From DASROJ01 sp035646975 (GTDB lineage Bacteria > Acidobacteriota > Polarisedimenticolia > JACPZX01 > DASXTC01), in contig DASROJ010000322.1 in assembly GCA_035646975.1 (NCBI GenBank), positions 1 through 20,822 of the forward strand: DNA of 20,822 bases, in the 5' to 3' direction. Below, one piece after another: positions 7,069 through 14,223 of the stretch; positions within the stretch are counted from its first letter, which is position 1, and each line of letters begins with the position of its first letter. Both the position numbers and the translations under genes were made by a program. The notes beneath the pieces are model-generated. The model saw nothing but the letters and a program-made list of their open reading frames with translations, was not told where the DNA came from and ran no database searches.

Positions 7069-8516
7069 GAGCCATAGGAGCGGTACAGGAACCAGAGCAC
7101 CGGGCTGTAGGCCGCCAGGAACAGCGCCGCCCCCGCCACCGGCCCGGCCACCAGCCTCGGACCGGAAGCGTCCGCGCCGATCACCCCTTCGGACACCGCA
7201 TGGCCGACCCAGACCAGCCCGAGACCGAGCAGCAGCGGCCAGATCAGGCCGGCCACGAACAGGGCGATCTCCTTGACGCCCATGAAGTATCTCAGCGCCA
7301 TCACGATCAGCCCGAACCCGAACAGCGCGAGCGTCGTCGTGGTGCCCGCGGCCGCGCCGGCAAGACCGTGCCCCGACGAGATGAGCCACCATACCAGCGC
7401 GGCGTTCATGCCGATCGCGAAGAGGTAGAGCGCCACGGTCTGTGCCTGCTTGCGCAGCGTGATGAAGAAAGAGGAAAGCCCCCGGGGCACGGAGGAGAAG
7501 AAGGTCCCGACCAGGAGGACCTGCAGAGCCACGAGTCCCGGCTCGAATTTCGGCAGCATGGTGCGCACGATCGCCTCGGAGGCGAAGTAGACGGCGCCGA
7601 GCACCGCCGGGGCGACCCGCGAGATGATGATCATCGGGACCTCCACCATCTTCCGAAGGTCCTCCACCTTCTCGCGCTCGCTGTAGCGCTCCACCAGGTG
7701 CGGCGAGATGATGTTGCCGAGGGCGTAGGAGAACTGGAACAGGTATTCGTTGATGGTCATGCCGAGAGCGTAATAGCCGAAGCTTGTCAGGCCGAGAAAC
7801 GACAGTATCAGCCAGCGGTCGACCCAGAGAAAGATGTTGTAGAGCAGGCCGTTGAGGTGCGAGGGGAAGCCGACCTTGACCAGCTCCTTGAAGACGCCCC
7901 GGTCCCAGCGCAGGTGCAGATCGTAACCGACGCGCCGCACCTGCATCCAGGTCGCTATCGTGTAGGAGAGCGCCGTGCCGAGTATCAGTCCCGGCAGCCC
8001 CATGACCCACGTCATGCCGATCGCCAGGAGCGCCTCGAGCACGCCTGTCCACATGTTCAGCCTGGACATCCAGCCAAAGTCTTTTTTCGAGTAAAGCAGC
8101 TGCTCCATGAACGAATTGATATGGGCGGTGTAAAGTAGCGGCAGAAACAGCAGCATCGCCCGGCCCAGCCCGCGGTCGTCCACGAAAAAGGCGGCAGCGA
8201 CCGTGGCGACGCCGGCAACCAGGATGGAGAGATTGTTGACGAGGAAGGCGACATCGCGTGACGCGGCCAGCCGCTCCATGTCACCCTTGCCGGCGTAGAA
8301 TGGGATCTCGCGACGCAGAGCGGCTCTTGCGCCGAAGTCGCCGAACTGCGCGTAGGTCTGGATCATGCTCAGGCTTTTCCAGATGCCGTAGGAGAGTGGT
8401 CCGAGCAGGCCGGGGATGATCAGGCTGCGGACGAAGCTGATCACGAGCGAAACCATCCGCGAGAAGGACACATAGATGAAGTCGCGGGCGATTTCTCTGG
8501 GGGTGAATAAGGCCAT
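7035..8516 (-). CDS. Polysaccharide/lipid-linked oligosaccharide flippase (Wzx-like, MOP superfamily)
   Basis: A 493-residue polytopic membrane protein with about 12-14 hydrophobic helices. The N-terminal pattern, SFSRMVSLVISFVRSLIIPGLLGPLSYGIW, is the typical first helix and LGP..YG loop of Wzx/O-antigen flippases. A cytoplasmic polar stretch (RYSEREKVEDLRK) lies mid-protein. Family members move undecaprenyl-linked or similar glycans across the inner membrane. Start ATG (complement of 8514-8516) is preceded by AAGG five bases upstream; the frame stays open for another 960 bp upstream, but that part is antisense to the neighbouring gene and is highly charged without membrane helices, so it is not used. 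The gene faces GNAT tail to tail and starts 12 bp from the divergent glycosyltransferase. Confidence 0.88.
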   Translation of the reverse strand: MALFTPREIARDFIYVSFSRMVSLVISFVRSLIIPGLLGPLSYGIWKSLSMIQTYAQFGDFGARAALRREIPFYAGKGDMERLAASRDVAFLVNNLSILVAGVATVAAAFFVDDRGLGRAMLLFLPLLYTAHINSFMEQLLYSKKDFGWMSRLNMWTGVLEALLAIGMTWVMGLPGLILGTALSYTIATWMQVRRVGYDLHLRWDRGVFKELVKVGFPSHLNGLLYNIFLWVDRWLILSFLGLTSFGYYALGMTINEYLFQFSYALGNIISPHLVERYSEREKVEDLRKMVEVPMIIISRVAPAVLGAVYFASEAIVRTMLPKFEPGLVALQVLLVGTFFSSVPRGLSSFFITLRKQAQTVALYLFAIGMNAALVWWLISSGHGLAGAAAGTTTTLALFGFGLIVMALRYFMGVKEIALFVAGLIWPLLLGLGLVWVGHAVSEGVIGADASGPRLVAGPVAGAALFLAAYSPVLWFLYRSYGSHLATPDGGTA

Positions 8517-8528
8517 GAAAACCTTGGG

Positions 8529-10316
8529 ATGGTCTCGCCAGTGAGCGCGGAGAATACCATCCACCCCGGGACCCCGCAAGCCGAACAGGCCCGTGCGGTG
8601 GCCTCGGAGCGACGGCGAACGCGGACGGTGCTGCTGATCGCGTTTCTCGTCGCGCTGATCGTCAGGGGTGTGGCCGGCTGGTACGCCGGCAGCGCGCAGC
8701 CACAGGAGATCCGTTACATCACCATCGCGCGCGGCCTGATGGCGGGCAATGGCTTTCACGGTCTGGACAATCGCTATCCCGACATCATCCAGCCACCGCT
8801 CTTCCCGATGATGCTCGCGGTGGCTCTTGTCCTGCCGGGCCCGGACCTCGCGATCGCCCGCGGCGTGTCGATTCTCATGGGCGCGCTGCTGGTCTTCCCG
8901 TGCGCCGTGATTGCCAGGAGACTGTTCGGCGAAAAGACGACAAGACGTGTCGCCTGTCTCGTCGCCGTGTATCCCTTGCTGGCCGATATCTCGGCCGCCG
9001 CGATCACCGAGTCGACGTTCGCCCTTCTGGTGATGCTCGCGGCGCTCAGCGTCTGGCGCGCGCTGGACACCGGAGATTCCGGTGGCGGGCCGCTTCCTTC
9101 GGTGACGGCCGGCCTCCTGCTGGGGCTGGCGTTCCTCACGCGGCCCGAGGGCCTCGCCTATCTGGCGGCGGCCTGGGCCGCCTGCGCCGTGGACGCGCTG
9201 CTGAGCCGGTCTCTGGTGAGAACCGCGCTGGCGCACCTGCGCAAGGTCCTGTTCATCCTGGCAGGTTTCGCCGTCGTCGTGGCGCCGTACCTGGTCTGGG
9301 TGCATGCACGGATCGGTCACTGGATGATGGCGCCGAAGGCCACTCTCGTTCACGTGCACCAGACCCTCTCGCAGGAAGGCCAGCGTGAAGGATGGAACGA
9401 GCCGTATGGCAGCCTGATCTTCTGGGAGCACGTCAAGTTCGGGCTCAACGAGCAGTCCACCGCCATCCGTGCCCACGAAGGATTCTCGGGCGCCAGCGCC
9501 GGCATCACGGAAGGGTTGCTGGTGAGCGACGACGACGCCGTGACGATTCTCAGCCCGATGATGGCCGTGCGGACCGGGGTGCGCAACTTCGGGGAGCTCT
9601 ACCTCGAGACGATCAAGTACGGATTCGTGATCCCATCACTTCTGGTGATGATGCTGGGCATCGGGCTGGTTTCCCGCCCCTGGGTGGGGCCGTTCCGCCG
9701 GGCCGCGATGATCGTCCTGGTCTTTCTTGGAGGCAGTTTCACCTTTCTCGTGAGCCACGTCGAGCCGCGCTTTCTCTATGCCGCCATCCCGTTCCTGCTT
9801 CCCTGGATGGGGGAGGGCTGGCGTCGATCGGAGGCCTGGGCCATCGGCACGTTTTCGGGTGACGGCGGCAGGACCCGGACACGCGAGCGGCTGGTCCGTG
9901 CGGGTGTCGGCACGGTCGTGCTGGTCCTGACGTTGCTGCACCTGCCGCCGGCCCTCCGTATCACGTCGAACCTCTGGTCCGAGCACAGGGAACTGGGGCA
10001 ATGGCTGCTCAAGGAGGTCGGCCCGGACCGCAAGGTGATGGCGGCAACCCCGGTGGTGGCCTACTATGCGGCCGCCCGTTACGAGGTGATGCCATACGCC
10101 GATCTCGACAGTCTGCTCGACTACGCTCGCAGCAAGGGGGTCGAGTATCTCGTCGCCGACCGGGCGGAAATACCGAGTTTTCGCCCGCAGCTCACTTCGC
10201 TGCTGATCCCGGAGCGCCCGCACCCGGGCCTGGAGGTCATCAGGGCGCTCCATGAGGGAACGCCTCATGCCATTTTTCTTTACAGCGTGCTTCCAGTGGG
10301 TCAATCTGCCCGCTAA
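8529..10316 (+). CDS. Membrane glycosyltransferase of the PMT/ArnT (GT39/GT83-like) type
   Basis: A 595-residue integral membrane protein. After a polar N-terminus, helix 1 spans about 33-50. The first periplasmic loop carries the acidic residue Glu60 in QEIRYITIARGLMAGNGF, which matches the loop where PMT/ArnT enzymes keep their catalytic acid, and QPPLFPMM corresponds to the conserved PPLyP segment. Around ten further helices follow, and the last 110 or so residues are soluble. Such enzymes transfer a sugar from a polyprenyl-phosphate donor to lipid or protein on the outer face of the membrane. ATG 8529 lies 12 bp from the divergent flippase start; GTG 8541 is an alternative start before helix 1. 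Acceptor and sugar are unknown. It shares direction with the large cluster downstream but is separated from it by a 356-bp gap with its own promoter. Confidence 0.82.
   Translation: MVSPVSAENTIHPGTPQAEQARAVASERRRTRTVLLIAFLVALIVRGVAGWYAGSAQPQEIRYITIARGLMAGNGFHGLDNRYPDIIQPPLFPMMLAVALVLPGPDLAIARGVSILMGALLVFPCAVIARRLFGEKTTRRVACLVAVYPLLADISAAAITESTFALLVMLAALSVWRALDTGDSGGGPLPSVTAGLLLGLAFLTRPEGLAYLAAAWAACAVDALLSRSLVRTALAHLRKVLFILAGFAVVVAPYLVWVHARIGHWMMAPKATLVHVHQTLSQEGQREGWNEPYGSLIFWEHVKFGLNEQSTAIRAHEGFSGASAGITEGLLVSDDDAVTILSPMMAVRTGVRNFGELYLETIKYGFVIPSLLVMMLGIGLVSRPWVGPFRRAAMIVLVFLGGSFTFLVSHVEPRFLYAAIPFLLPWMGEGWRRSEAWAIGTFSGDGGRTRTRERLVRAGVGTVVLVLTLLHLPPALRITSNLWSEHRELGQWLLKEVGPDRKVMAATPVVAYYAAARYEVMPYADLDSLLDYARSKGVEYLVADRAEIPSFRPQLTSLLIPERPHPGLEVIRALHEGTPHAIFLYSVLPVGQSAR
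8551..8579 (-). promoter_or_regulatory. Weak candidate promoter for the flippase gene
   Basis: On the minus strand, TTGCGG (complement of 8574-8579), a 17-bp spacer and TATTCT (complement of 8551-8556) lie just upstream of the flippase start, inside the first codons of the divergent glycosyltransferase. The -35 is only 3/6 and the -10 4/6, so this is a suggestion driven by position. Confidence 0.25.
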
Positions 10317-10415
10317 ATTTCATACTTGTTCGGATTAACGGGTTGCCGGGTCGGGATATTGTCGAATCTGACGATCGCGGAGCAGAAACGGCCGGTGTAT
10401 TACTGACTTAAAGTA

Positions 10416-10445
10416 TTGACGCTGTGCGGCATTCCACCGTATATT
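10416..10445 (+). promoter_or_regulatory. Probable sigma70 promoter of the envelope gene cluster
   Basis: TTGACG (10416-10421, 5/6 to -35), an 18-bp spacer, and TATATT (10440-10445, 5/6 to -10), in an AT-rich pocket unusual for this window. Expected transcription start is near 10452, leaving a leader of about 220 nt before the GT2 start. It is the best promoter match I found by eye and would drive the co-directional genes from 10673 on. Confidence 0.6.
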
Positions 10446-10619
10446 ACGCCCACAAAGCGGTGCCACTGGCCCACCTTCAAAATGCTGCGGAGTGTTGTCG
10501 AACGGACTTTCAGTGGCGGAGCCATATACGCCATCGCCTCCGCTGGCAAAAGGTGAGCAGCACGACTCGATACCCTGCCTGACGATGTGAGAGAGCCACC
10601 AGAGCACTGGAAAGTGACG

Positions 10620-10647
10620 GAGCGCTCCACCCCCGCGAAGAGCGCTC
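10620..10647. repeat. Two copies of the palindrome GAGCGCTC, 20 bp apart (possible operator or hairpin)
   Basis: GAGCGCTC occurs at 10620-10627 and again at 10640-10647. Each is a perfect 8-bp palindrome and the start-to-start distance is 20 bp, close to two DNA turns, as expected for cooperative binding of a dimeric regulator. Because the copies are self-complementary they could also pair with each other as an 8-bp RNA stem with a 12-nt loop just upstream of the GT2 start. Function is inferred only. Confidence 0.4.
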
Positions 10648-10672
10648 TGACGCACGATGGAAAAGTGTATCC

Positions 10673-11641
10673 GTGGCGGGGGTAAGGGAGATCGTCTTGG
10701 CAACGCTTGCTGCAAGCCCCGGTTCCAGGTCCCACCCCGGCCCGATCAGCTGTGCTGTCGGCGTGATGGCCTACAACGAAGAGCGCAACATCGGGCGGCT
10801 GCTCGAGGCGCTTCGTCTCCAGCGCCTGGAGTGCTGCCGGCTCGAACAGATACTGGTGGTTGCTTCGGGGTGCACCGACAGGACCGAGTCGATCGTGGAA
10901 GTGGCCGCTTCGCGGGATTCACGCGTCCGTCTCATCCGGCAGGCGCGGCGCGAAGGAAAAGCGCGCGCCATCAATATCTTTCTCTCGGCTGCGCAGACCG
11001 CCGGGGTGGATGTCTGCATCCTGCAGAGCGGCGACACCCTGCCCGAGCCCGGCACGATCGACTCGCTGGTCCGCCCGATGGCAGAAGATTCAAGTATCGG
11101 GATGACAGGCGCCCGCATCGTGCCGGTCAACGGGAAGAATACTTTCATCGGAGCCATCGTCCACATGTTGTGGCGCCTGCACCACAGGCTTGCCTCCGAG
11201 GTGCCGAAGCTCGGCGAGCTGGTGGCCTTCCGCAACGTCGTCGCCGCCATCCCCGCCGATTCGGCGGTGGATGAAGTGAGCATCGAGTCGTCGGTCATGT
11301 CCAGGAGTCTGTCGCTGCGGTACGTTCCCGAAGCGATCGTGCTCAACAAGGGTCCCGAGACCTTTTCCGACTTCCTCAAGCAACGCCGCCGGATTCACGC
11401 GGGCCATCTCGACGTCTCGAGCAAGGCTGGGTACGCACCCTCCACCATGAGTCTGTCGCGGGTGGGGAGACACTTCGTGGCTGAAACATTGTCGCGACCA
11501 TCGCAGATTCCAGTCGGTCTTGGCGCAGCGGCGCTGGAGGCCGCGGGACGCGCGCTGGGAGCATGGGATTTCTACATCGCCCGGAAGAACCACACGGTCT
11601 GGGATATCGCGGTGACGACCAAAGATGTCAAAGGGAATTAA
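10673..11641 (+). CDS. Family 2 glycosyltransferase (GT-A fold)
   Basis: A 322-residue protein. The nucleotide-sugar-binding GT2 start is VGVMAYNEERNIGRLLEAL (MAYNEE at 32-37), followed by VVASGCTDRT (65-71) and REGKARAIN. Where most GT2 enzymes have a DxD, this one has LQSGDT (Ser119-Gly120-Asp121). An acidic pair DE (200-201) and QRRRIHAGH (237-245) stand in for the ED and QxxRW acceptor motifs. A modestly hydrophobic C-terminal stretch suggests membrane association. Start: GTG 10673 gives the longest frame; TTG 10697 has a better Shine-Dalgarno (AAGGGAG, 6-base spacing) and would shorten the protein by eight residues. It is the first gene of the cluster, behind the 10416 promoter, and overlaps the radical SAM gene by 17 bp. 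Confidence 0.85.
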   Translation: MAGVREIVLATLAASPGSRSHPGPISCAVGVMAYNEERNIGRLLEALRLQRLECCRLEQILVVASGCTDRTESIVEVAASRDSRVRLIRQARREGKARAINIFLSAAQTAGVDVCILQSGDTLPEPGTIDSLVRPMAEDSSIGMTGARIVPVNGKNTFIGAIVHMLWRLHHRLASEVPKLGELVAFRNVVAAIPADSAVDEVSIESSVMSRSLSLRYVPEAIVLNKGPETFSDFLKQRRRIHAGHLDVSSKAGYAPSTMSLSRVGRHFVAETLSRPSQIPVGLGAAALEAAGRALGAWDFYIARKNHTVWDIAVTTKDVKGN

Positions 11642-12710
11642 GACAGTTCTTCCGATGATCCCGAGGTACTGGGCCTACAGGGCGACGGGCAGCCCGCGGA
11701 CCCTGCCGGTGAACTTCACTCTGAGCCTGCTGTTCGCCTGCAACTCGCGTTGCATGACCTGCAACGTCTACGAGCGCAAGGTGAAGAACTTCACCGTCGA
11801 CGAGTACGACAAGTTTCTCTCGACCGTCGGGCGGACCCCTTACTGGTTCACCCTGAGCGGCGGCGAGCCGTTCATCCGCAAGGAGATCGTCGACATCGTG
11901 AAGGTGGTTTACGACCGGTGCCGTCCGAAAATCATCAACATTCCCCACAACGGCACCTTCCCCGACACCACGCCGGGCCGGGTGGAGCAGATGTGCGCGG
12001 CGAGCCCGGAGAGCGAGATCATCATCAATGTCTCGCTCGACGAACTGGGCCACCGCCACGACGAGCTGAGGGGAACCAAGGACAACTTCGAGATGGCCAC
12101 CCGCACCTTTCGCGAGCTGAAGAAGCTCAAGATGAAGAACCTCACGGTGGGCATCCATACCGTGCTGTCGAAGTACAACGTGAACAATCTGCCCGCGATT
12201 TACGCCGGGCTGAGCGCGATGTCTCCCGACTCCTACATCACCGAGATTGCCGAGGAGAGAAACGAGCTTCAGACCGTGGGCACCGGGATCACGCCAAGCC
12301 TGGAAGAATACGGACGCGCCGTGGAATTCCTGGTGGGCGAGCTCGGCAAGAAGAAGTATCGCGGCATTTCGCGGGTGACCCAGGCCTTTCGACTCGAGTA
12401 TTACCGGCTGGCGCGGCGCACCTTGAAGGAAAAGCGCCAGATCATCCCGTGCTACGCGGGCTGGGCCTCCTGTCACGTGGCGCCCGACGGCGACGTGTGG
12501 CCCTGCTGTGTCCGGGGCGAGTCGGTGGGCAACCTGCGCGAGAACGGCTATGACTTCCCGGCGATCTGGTACGGCGACAAGATGAAGAAGATGCGCGAGT
12601 CGATCAAGAAGGGCGAGTGTGCCTGTCCGCTGGCCAACGCCTCGTACACCAACATCCTCATCTCGCCCAGCTCGCTGGCCAGGGTGGGGATGAACCTCCT
12701 CACGATGTAG
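11625..12710 (+). CDS. Radical SAM protein with SPASM-like C-terminal iron-sulfur domain
   Basis: A 361-residue enzyme. The radical SAM [4Fe-4S] motif CNSRCMTC (Cys39, Cys43, Cys46) follows a strand LPVNFTLSLLFA, then comes the SAM-binding SGGEPF. The C-terminal quarter has a cysteine set typical of SPASM/twitch auxiliary clusters: Cys276, Cys283, Cys294-Cys295 (WPCC after PDGDV), Cys332 and Cys334. SPASM proteins modify peptides, sugars or lipids by radical chemistry; no precursor peptide gene is visible nearby, and the neighbours suggest a sugar or lipid substrate. The start ATG 11625 lies within the GT2 3' end (17-bp overlap), so translation is probably coupled. I do not recognise the specific subfamily. 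Confidence 0.88.
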   Translation: MSKGIKTVLPMIPRYWAYRATGSPRTLPVNFTLSLLFACNSRCMTCNVYERKVKNFTVDEYDKFLSTVGRTPYWFTLSGGEPFIRKEIVDIVKVVYDRCRPKIINIPHNGTFPDTTPGRVEQMCAASPESEIIINVSLDELGHRHDELRGTKDNFEMATRTFRELKKLKMKNLTVGIHTVLSKYNVNNLPAIYAGLSAMSPDSYITEIAEERNELQTVGTGITPSLEEYGRAVEFLVGELGKKKYRGISRVTQAFRLEYYRLARRTLKEKRQIIPCYAGWASCHVAPDGDVWPCCVRGESVGNLRENGYDFPAIWYGDKMKKMRESIKKGECACPLANASYTNILISPSSLARVGMNLLTM

Positions 12711-12717
12711 GAGGGGG
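12709..12717 (+). promoter_or_regulatory. Strong Shine-Dalgarno of the metallophosphatase gene
   Basis: AGGAGGGGG overlaps the TAG stop of the radical SAM gene and ends three bases before ATG 12721. It fixes that start and suggests efficient re-initiation after the upstream gene. Confidence 0.65.
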
Positions 12718-12720
12718 TCG

Positions 12721-14190
12721 ATGATCTTTGATAGAGAAGGCGGGTCGAGGCAGGGTCGCGTGGCGGCCTGGCTGCTGGTGGCGGTGGCGACGGTCGGCGT
12801 TGCCTCCGGCTTCGACGCGCTCGTGGTCGAGCCGGGCTTCAGGCTCGGCGTCACCCGGCTGGCGTTGCCCGCCGCGCATGGCGGCAGGCTGGCCCGCTGC
12901 CTGGTGGATGCCAGGATCGTGCACATCACCGACTTGCACATCAGGGGGTTCGGCTTGAGGGAGCAACGGCTGGCCTCGGAGCTTGAACGGCTCGCACCGG
13001 ACCTGATCCTGATGACGGGAGATTACGGCGAAGGGGCCGACGGGATGGCGGCGCTCATCAAGGTGCTGGGTTCGGTCAAGCCGGGTCTTGGCATCTATGC
13101 CGTGCTGGGAAACAACGACCACTATCGTGGCGAGCGCCCGCAGATCGTCGAGGCCCTGCAGGCCGCGGGAGTCAGGCTGCTTGTCAACAGCAGCGCGGTG
13201 GTGGAGGGCAAGGGCGGGCCGTTCGCGATCGCGGGAGTGGACGACCCGCACTACGGCAGGGACGACATCACGGCCGCGATGAAGGATGTGCCCGACGGTT
13301 TGCCGGTCGTGCTGCTGGCGCATTCGCCCGACCTGCTGCGCCGCAAGTCGCGCGGGTTGATGGTCAACGCGGGAGACGAGCGCGGGCCCTGGAAGCGGGG
13401 CTGGTTCTGGCAGGACGGAACGCACGTCAGGGACGACACGGGGGAGGTGACCTTCCCTTCCACCGGCAGACGCCGGGTCCGGGTCATCCGGCGCGAGGAC
13501 GGCGTCGGCATCGAAGAGATCAGGCTCGTGCCCACGCCGGCCCTGTCGCCGGATGCGGTGGCAGGCGGCAGGAGCGCAGCGCGTGGCGGGTTGCCGCGTC
13601 TGCTCGGGCGGCGGAACATGGCCGAGCCGAAGCATGTGAACGGCGAGATCGTGATCAAGGCCGCACAGGTCGCCGACGCTCAGATCCGGGGCGACGGCTG
13701 GCAGCGGAGGGCAACCAGTGAAGGCACGTCGCTCTTCAGCGCGCCCGACCGGGGGATCACGCAGACCTGGGTCGACGTGAACCCGGACTCGTATTTCGAG
13801 GCGGAGTTCGACGCCGTGGAGGGGATTCGGTATCACGTCTGGGTGCGCCTTCGTTCCGCCAATGACAGCGGGACGTCGGACTCCCTGTACCTGCAGTTCA
13901 CCGACAGTCTCAACGCGCAGGGGAAGCCTGACTACAGGATCGGCGTCGAGATGGCCGCGGTGGACACCGACAGGGTGGATCTGATGCTGGCGGGGCACGA
14001 GCACGGCGGCCAGGTGAGGCTGCCGTTCATCGGCGCGCTGGAGCCGAACGTGAGGTCGAGCCCGTACCAGATGGGGTTGTACCGGGTGAATTCGATGCCG
14101 CTGCTGGTCAGCCGGGGCATCGGCTGGAGCTCGCTGCCCGTGAGGTTCTGGTGCCCGCCGGAAGTCGTGGTGATGGACACGGGTATCTGA
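12721..14190 (+). CDS. Metallophosphatase (YkuE-like) interrupted by an inserted beta-sandwich domain
   Basis: A 489-residue protein with an N-terminal membrane anchor (about 13-35). All calcineurin-like metal motifs are present: DLH (Asp71, His73), GD (Asp101), GNND-H (131-134), AHSPDLL (His201) and GHEHGGQ (His426, His428), followed by the YkuE-type ending LPVRFWCPPEVVVMD. In relatives the His201 and GHEHGG motifs are separated by only about 20-30 residues; here about 200 extra residues (209-410) lie between them. The insert holds GWFWQD...TGRRRVRVIRREDGVGIEEIRLV (to about 270), a basic linker, then EIVIKAAQV...YHVWVRLRS...DSLYLQFTD...YRIG (309-408). These look like the second and first halves, in swapped order, of a known beta-sandwich module. 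The active site should be intact. Family members dephosphorylate lipid or nucleotide-linked substrates; the true substrate is unknown. Confidence 0.82.
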   Translation: MIFDREGGSRQGRVAAWLLVAVATVGVASGFDALVVEPGFRLGVTRLALPAAHGGRLARCLVDARIVHITDLHIRGFGLREQRLASELERLAPDLILMTGDYGEGADGMAALIKVLGSVKPGLGIYAVLGNNDHYRGERPQIVEALQAAGVRLLVNSSAVVEGKGGPFAIAGVDDPHYGRDDITAAMKDVPDGLPVVLLAHSPDLLRRKSRGLMVNAGDERGPWKRGWFWQDGTHVRDDTGEVTFPSTGRRRVRVIRREDGVGIEEIRLVPTPALSPDAVAGGRSAARGGLPRLLGRRNMAEPKHVNGEIVIKAAQVADAQIRGDGWQRRATSEGTSLFSAPDRGITQTWVDVNPDSYFEAEFDAVEGIRYHVWVRLRSANDSGTSDSLYLQFTDSLNAQGKPDYRIGVEMAAVDTDRVDLMLAGHEHGGQVRLPFIGALEPNVRSSPYQMGLYRVNSMPLLVSRGIGWSSLPVRFWCPPEVVVMDTGI

Positions 14191-14223
14191 GCGTTTCTGA
14201 ACTGATGACCGAAGAGGAACGGA

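Larger units (their letters stand above)
10317..10672 (+). other. 356-bp intergenic leader region
   Basis: Gap between the PMT-type glycosyltransferase and the GT2 gene. Its first 130 bases are visibly more AT-rich than the coding sequence around it and carry a promoter (10416-10445). The rest, about 220 bases, would be an untranslated leader with an imperfect hairpin (10514-10521 pairing with 10538-10545, 16-base loop) and two copies of the palindrome GAGCGCTC. I saw no U-tract terminator for the upstream gene and no convincing gene. Confidence 0.6.

Noticed and set aside
8517..9476. Upstream extension of the flippase frame by 320 codons
   Set aside because: The extension is charged, lacks membrane helices and lies antisense to the PMT-type glycosyltransferase, whereas the internal ATG at 8516 starts exactly before the first flippase helix.
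10514..10545. Leader hairpin (GCGGAG/CTCCGC plus wobble pairs) as a riboswitch or terminator
   Set aside because: It has a 16-base loop, only 6 Watson-Crick pairs and no T tract; it matches no riboswitch I know. Kept only as a descriptive remark in the leader entry.
10482..10556. 24-codon open frame in the leader (ATG to TGA) as an upstream leader peptide
   Set aside because: No Shine-Dalgarno precedes it (the upstream sequence CCACCTT is anti-SD-like), and its composition is ordinary, so I do not call it a gene.
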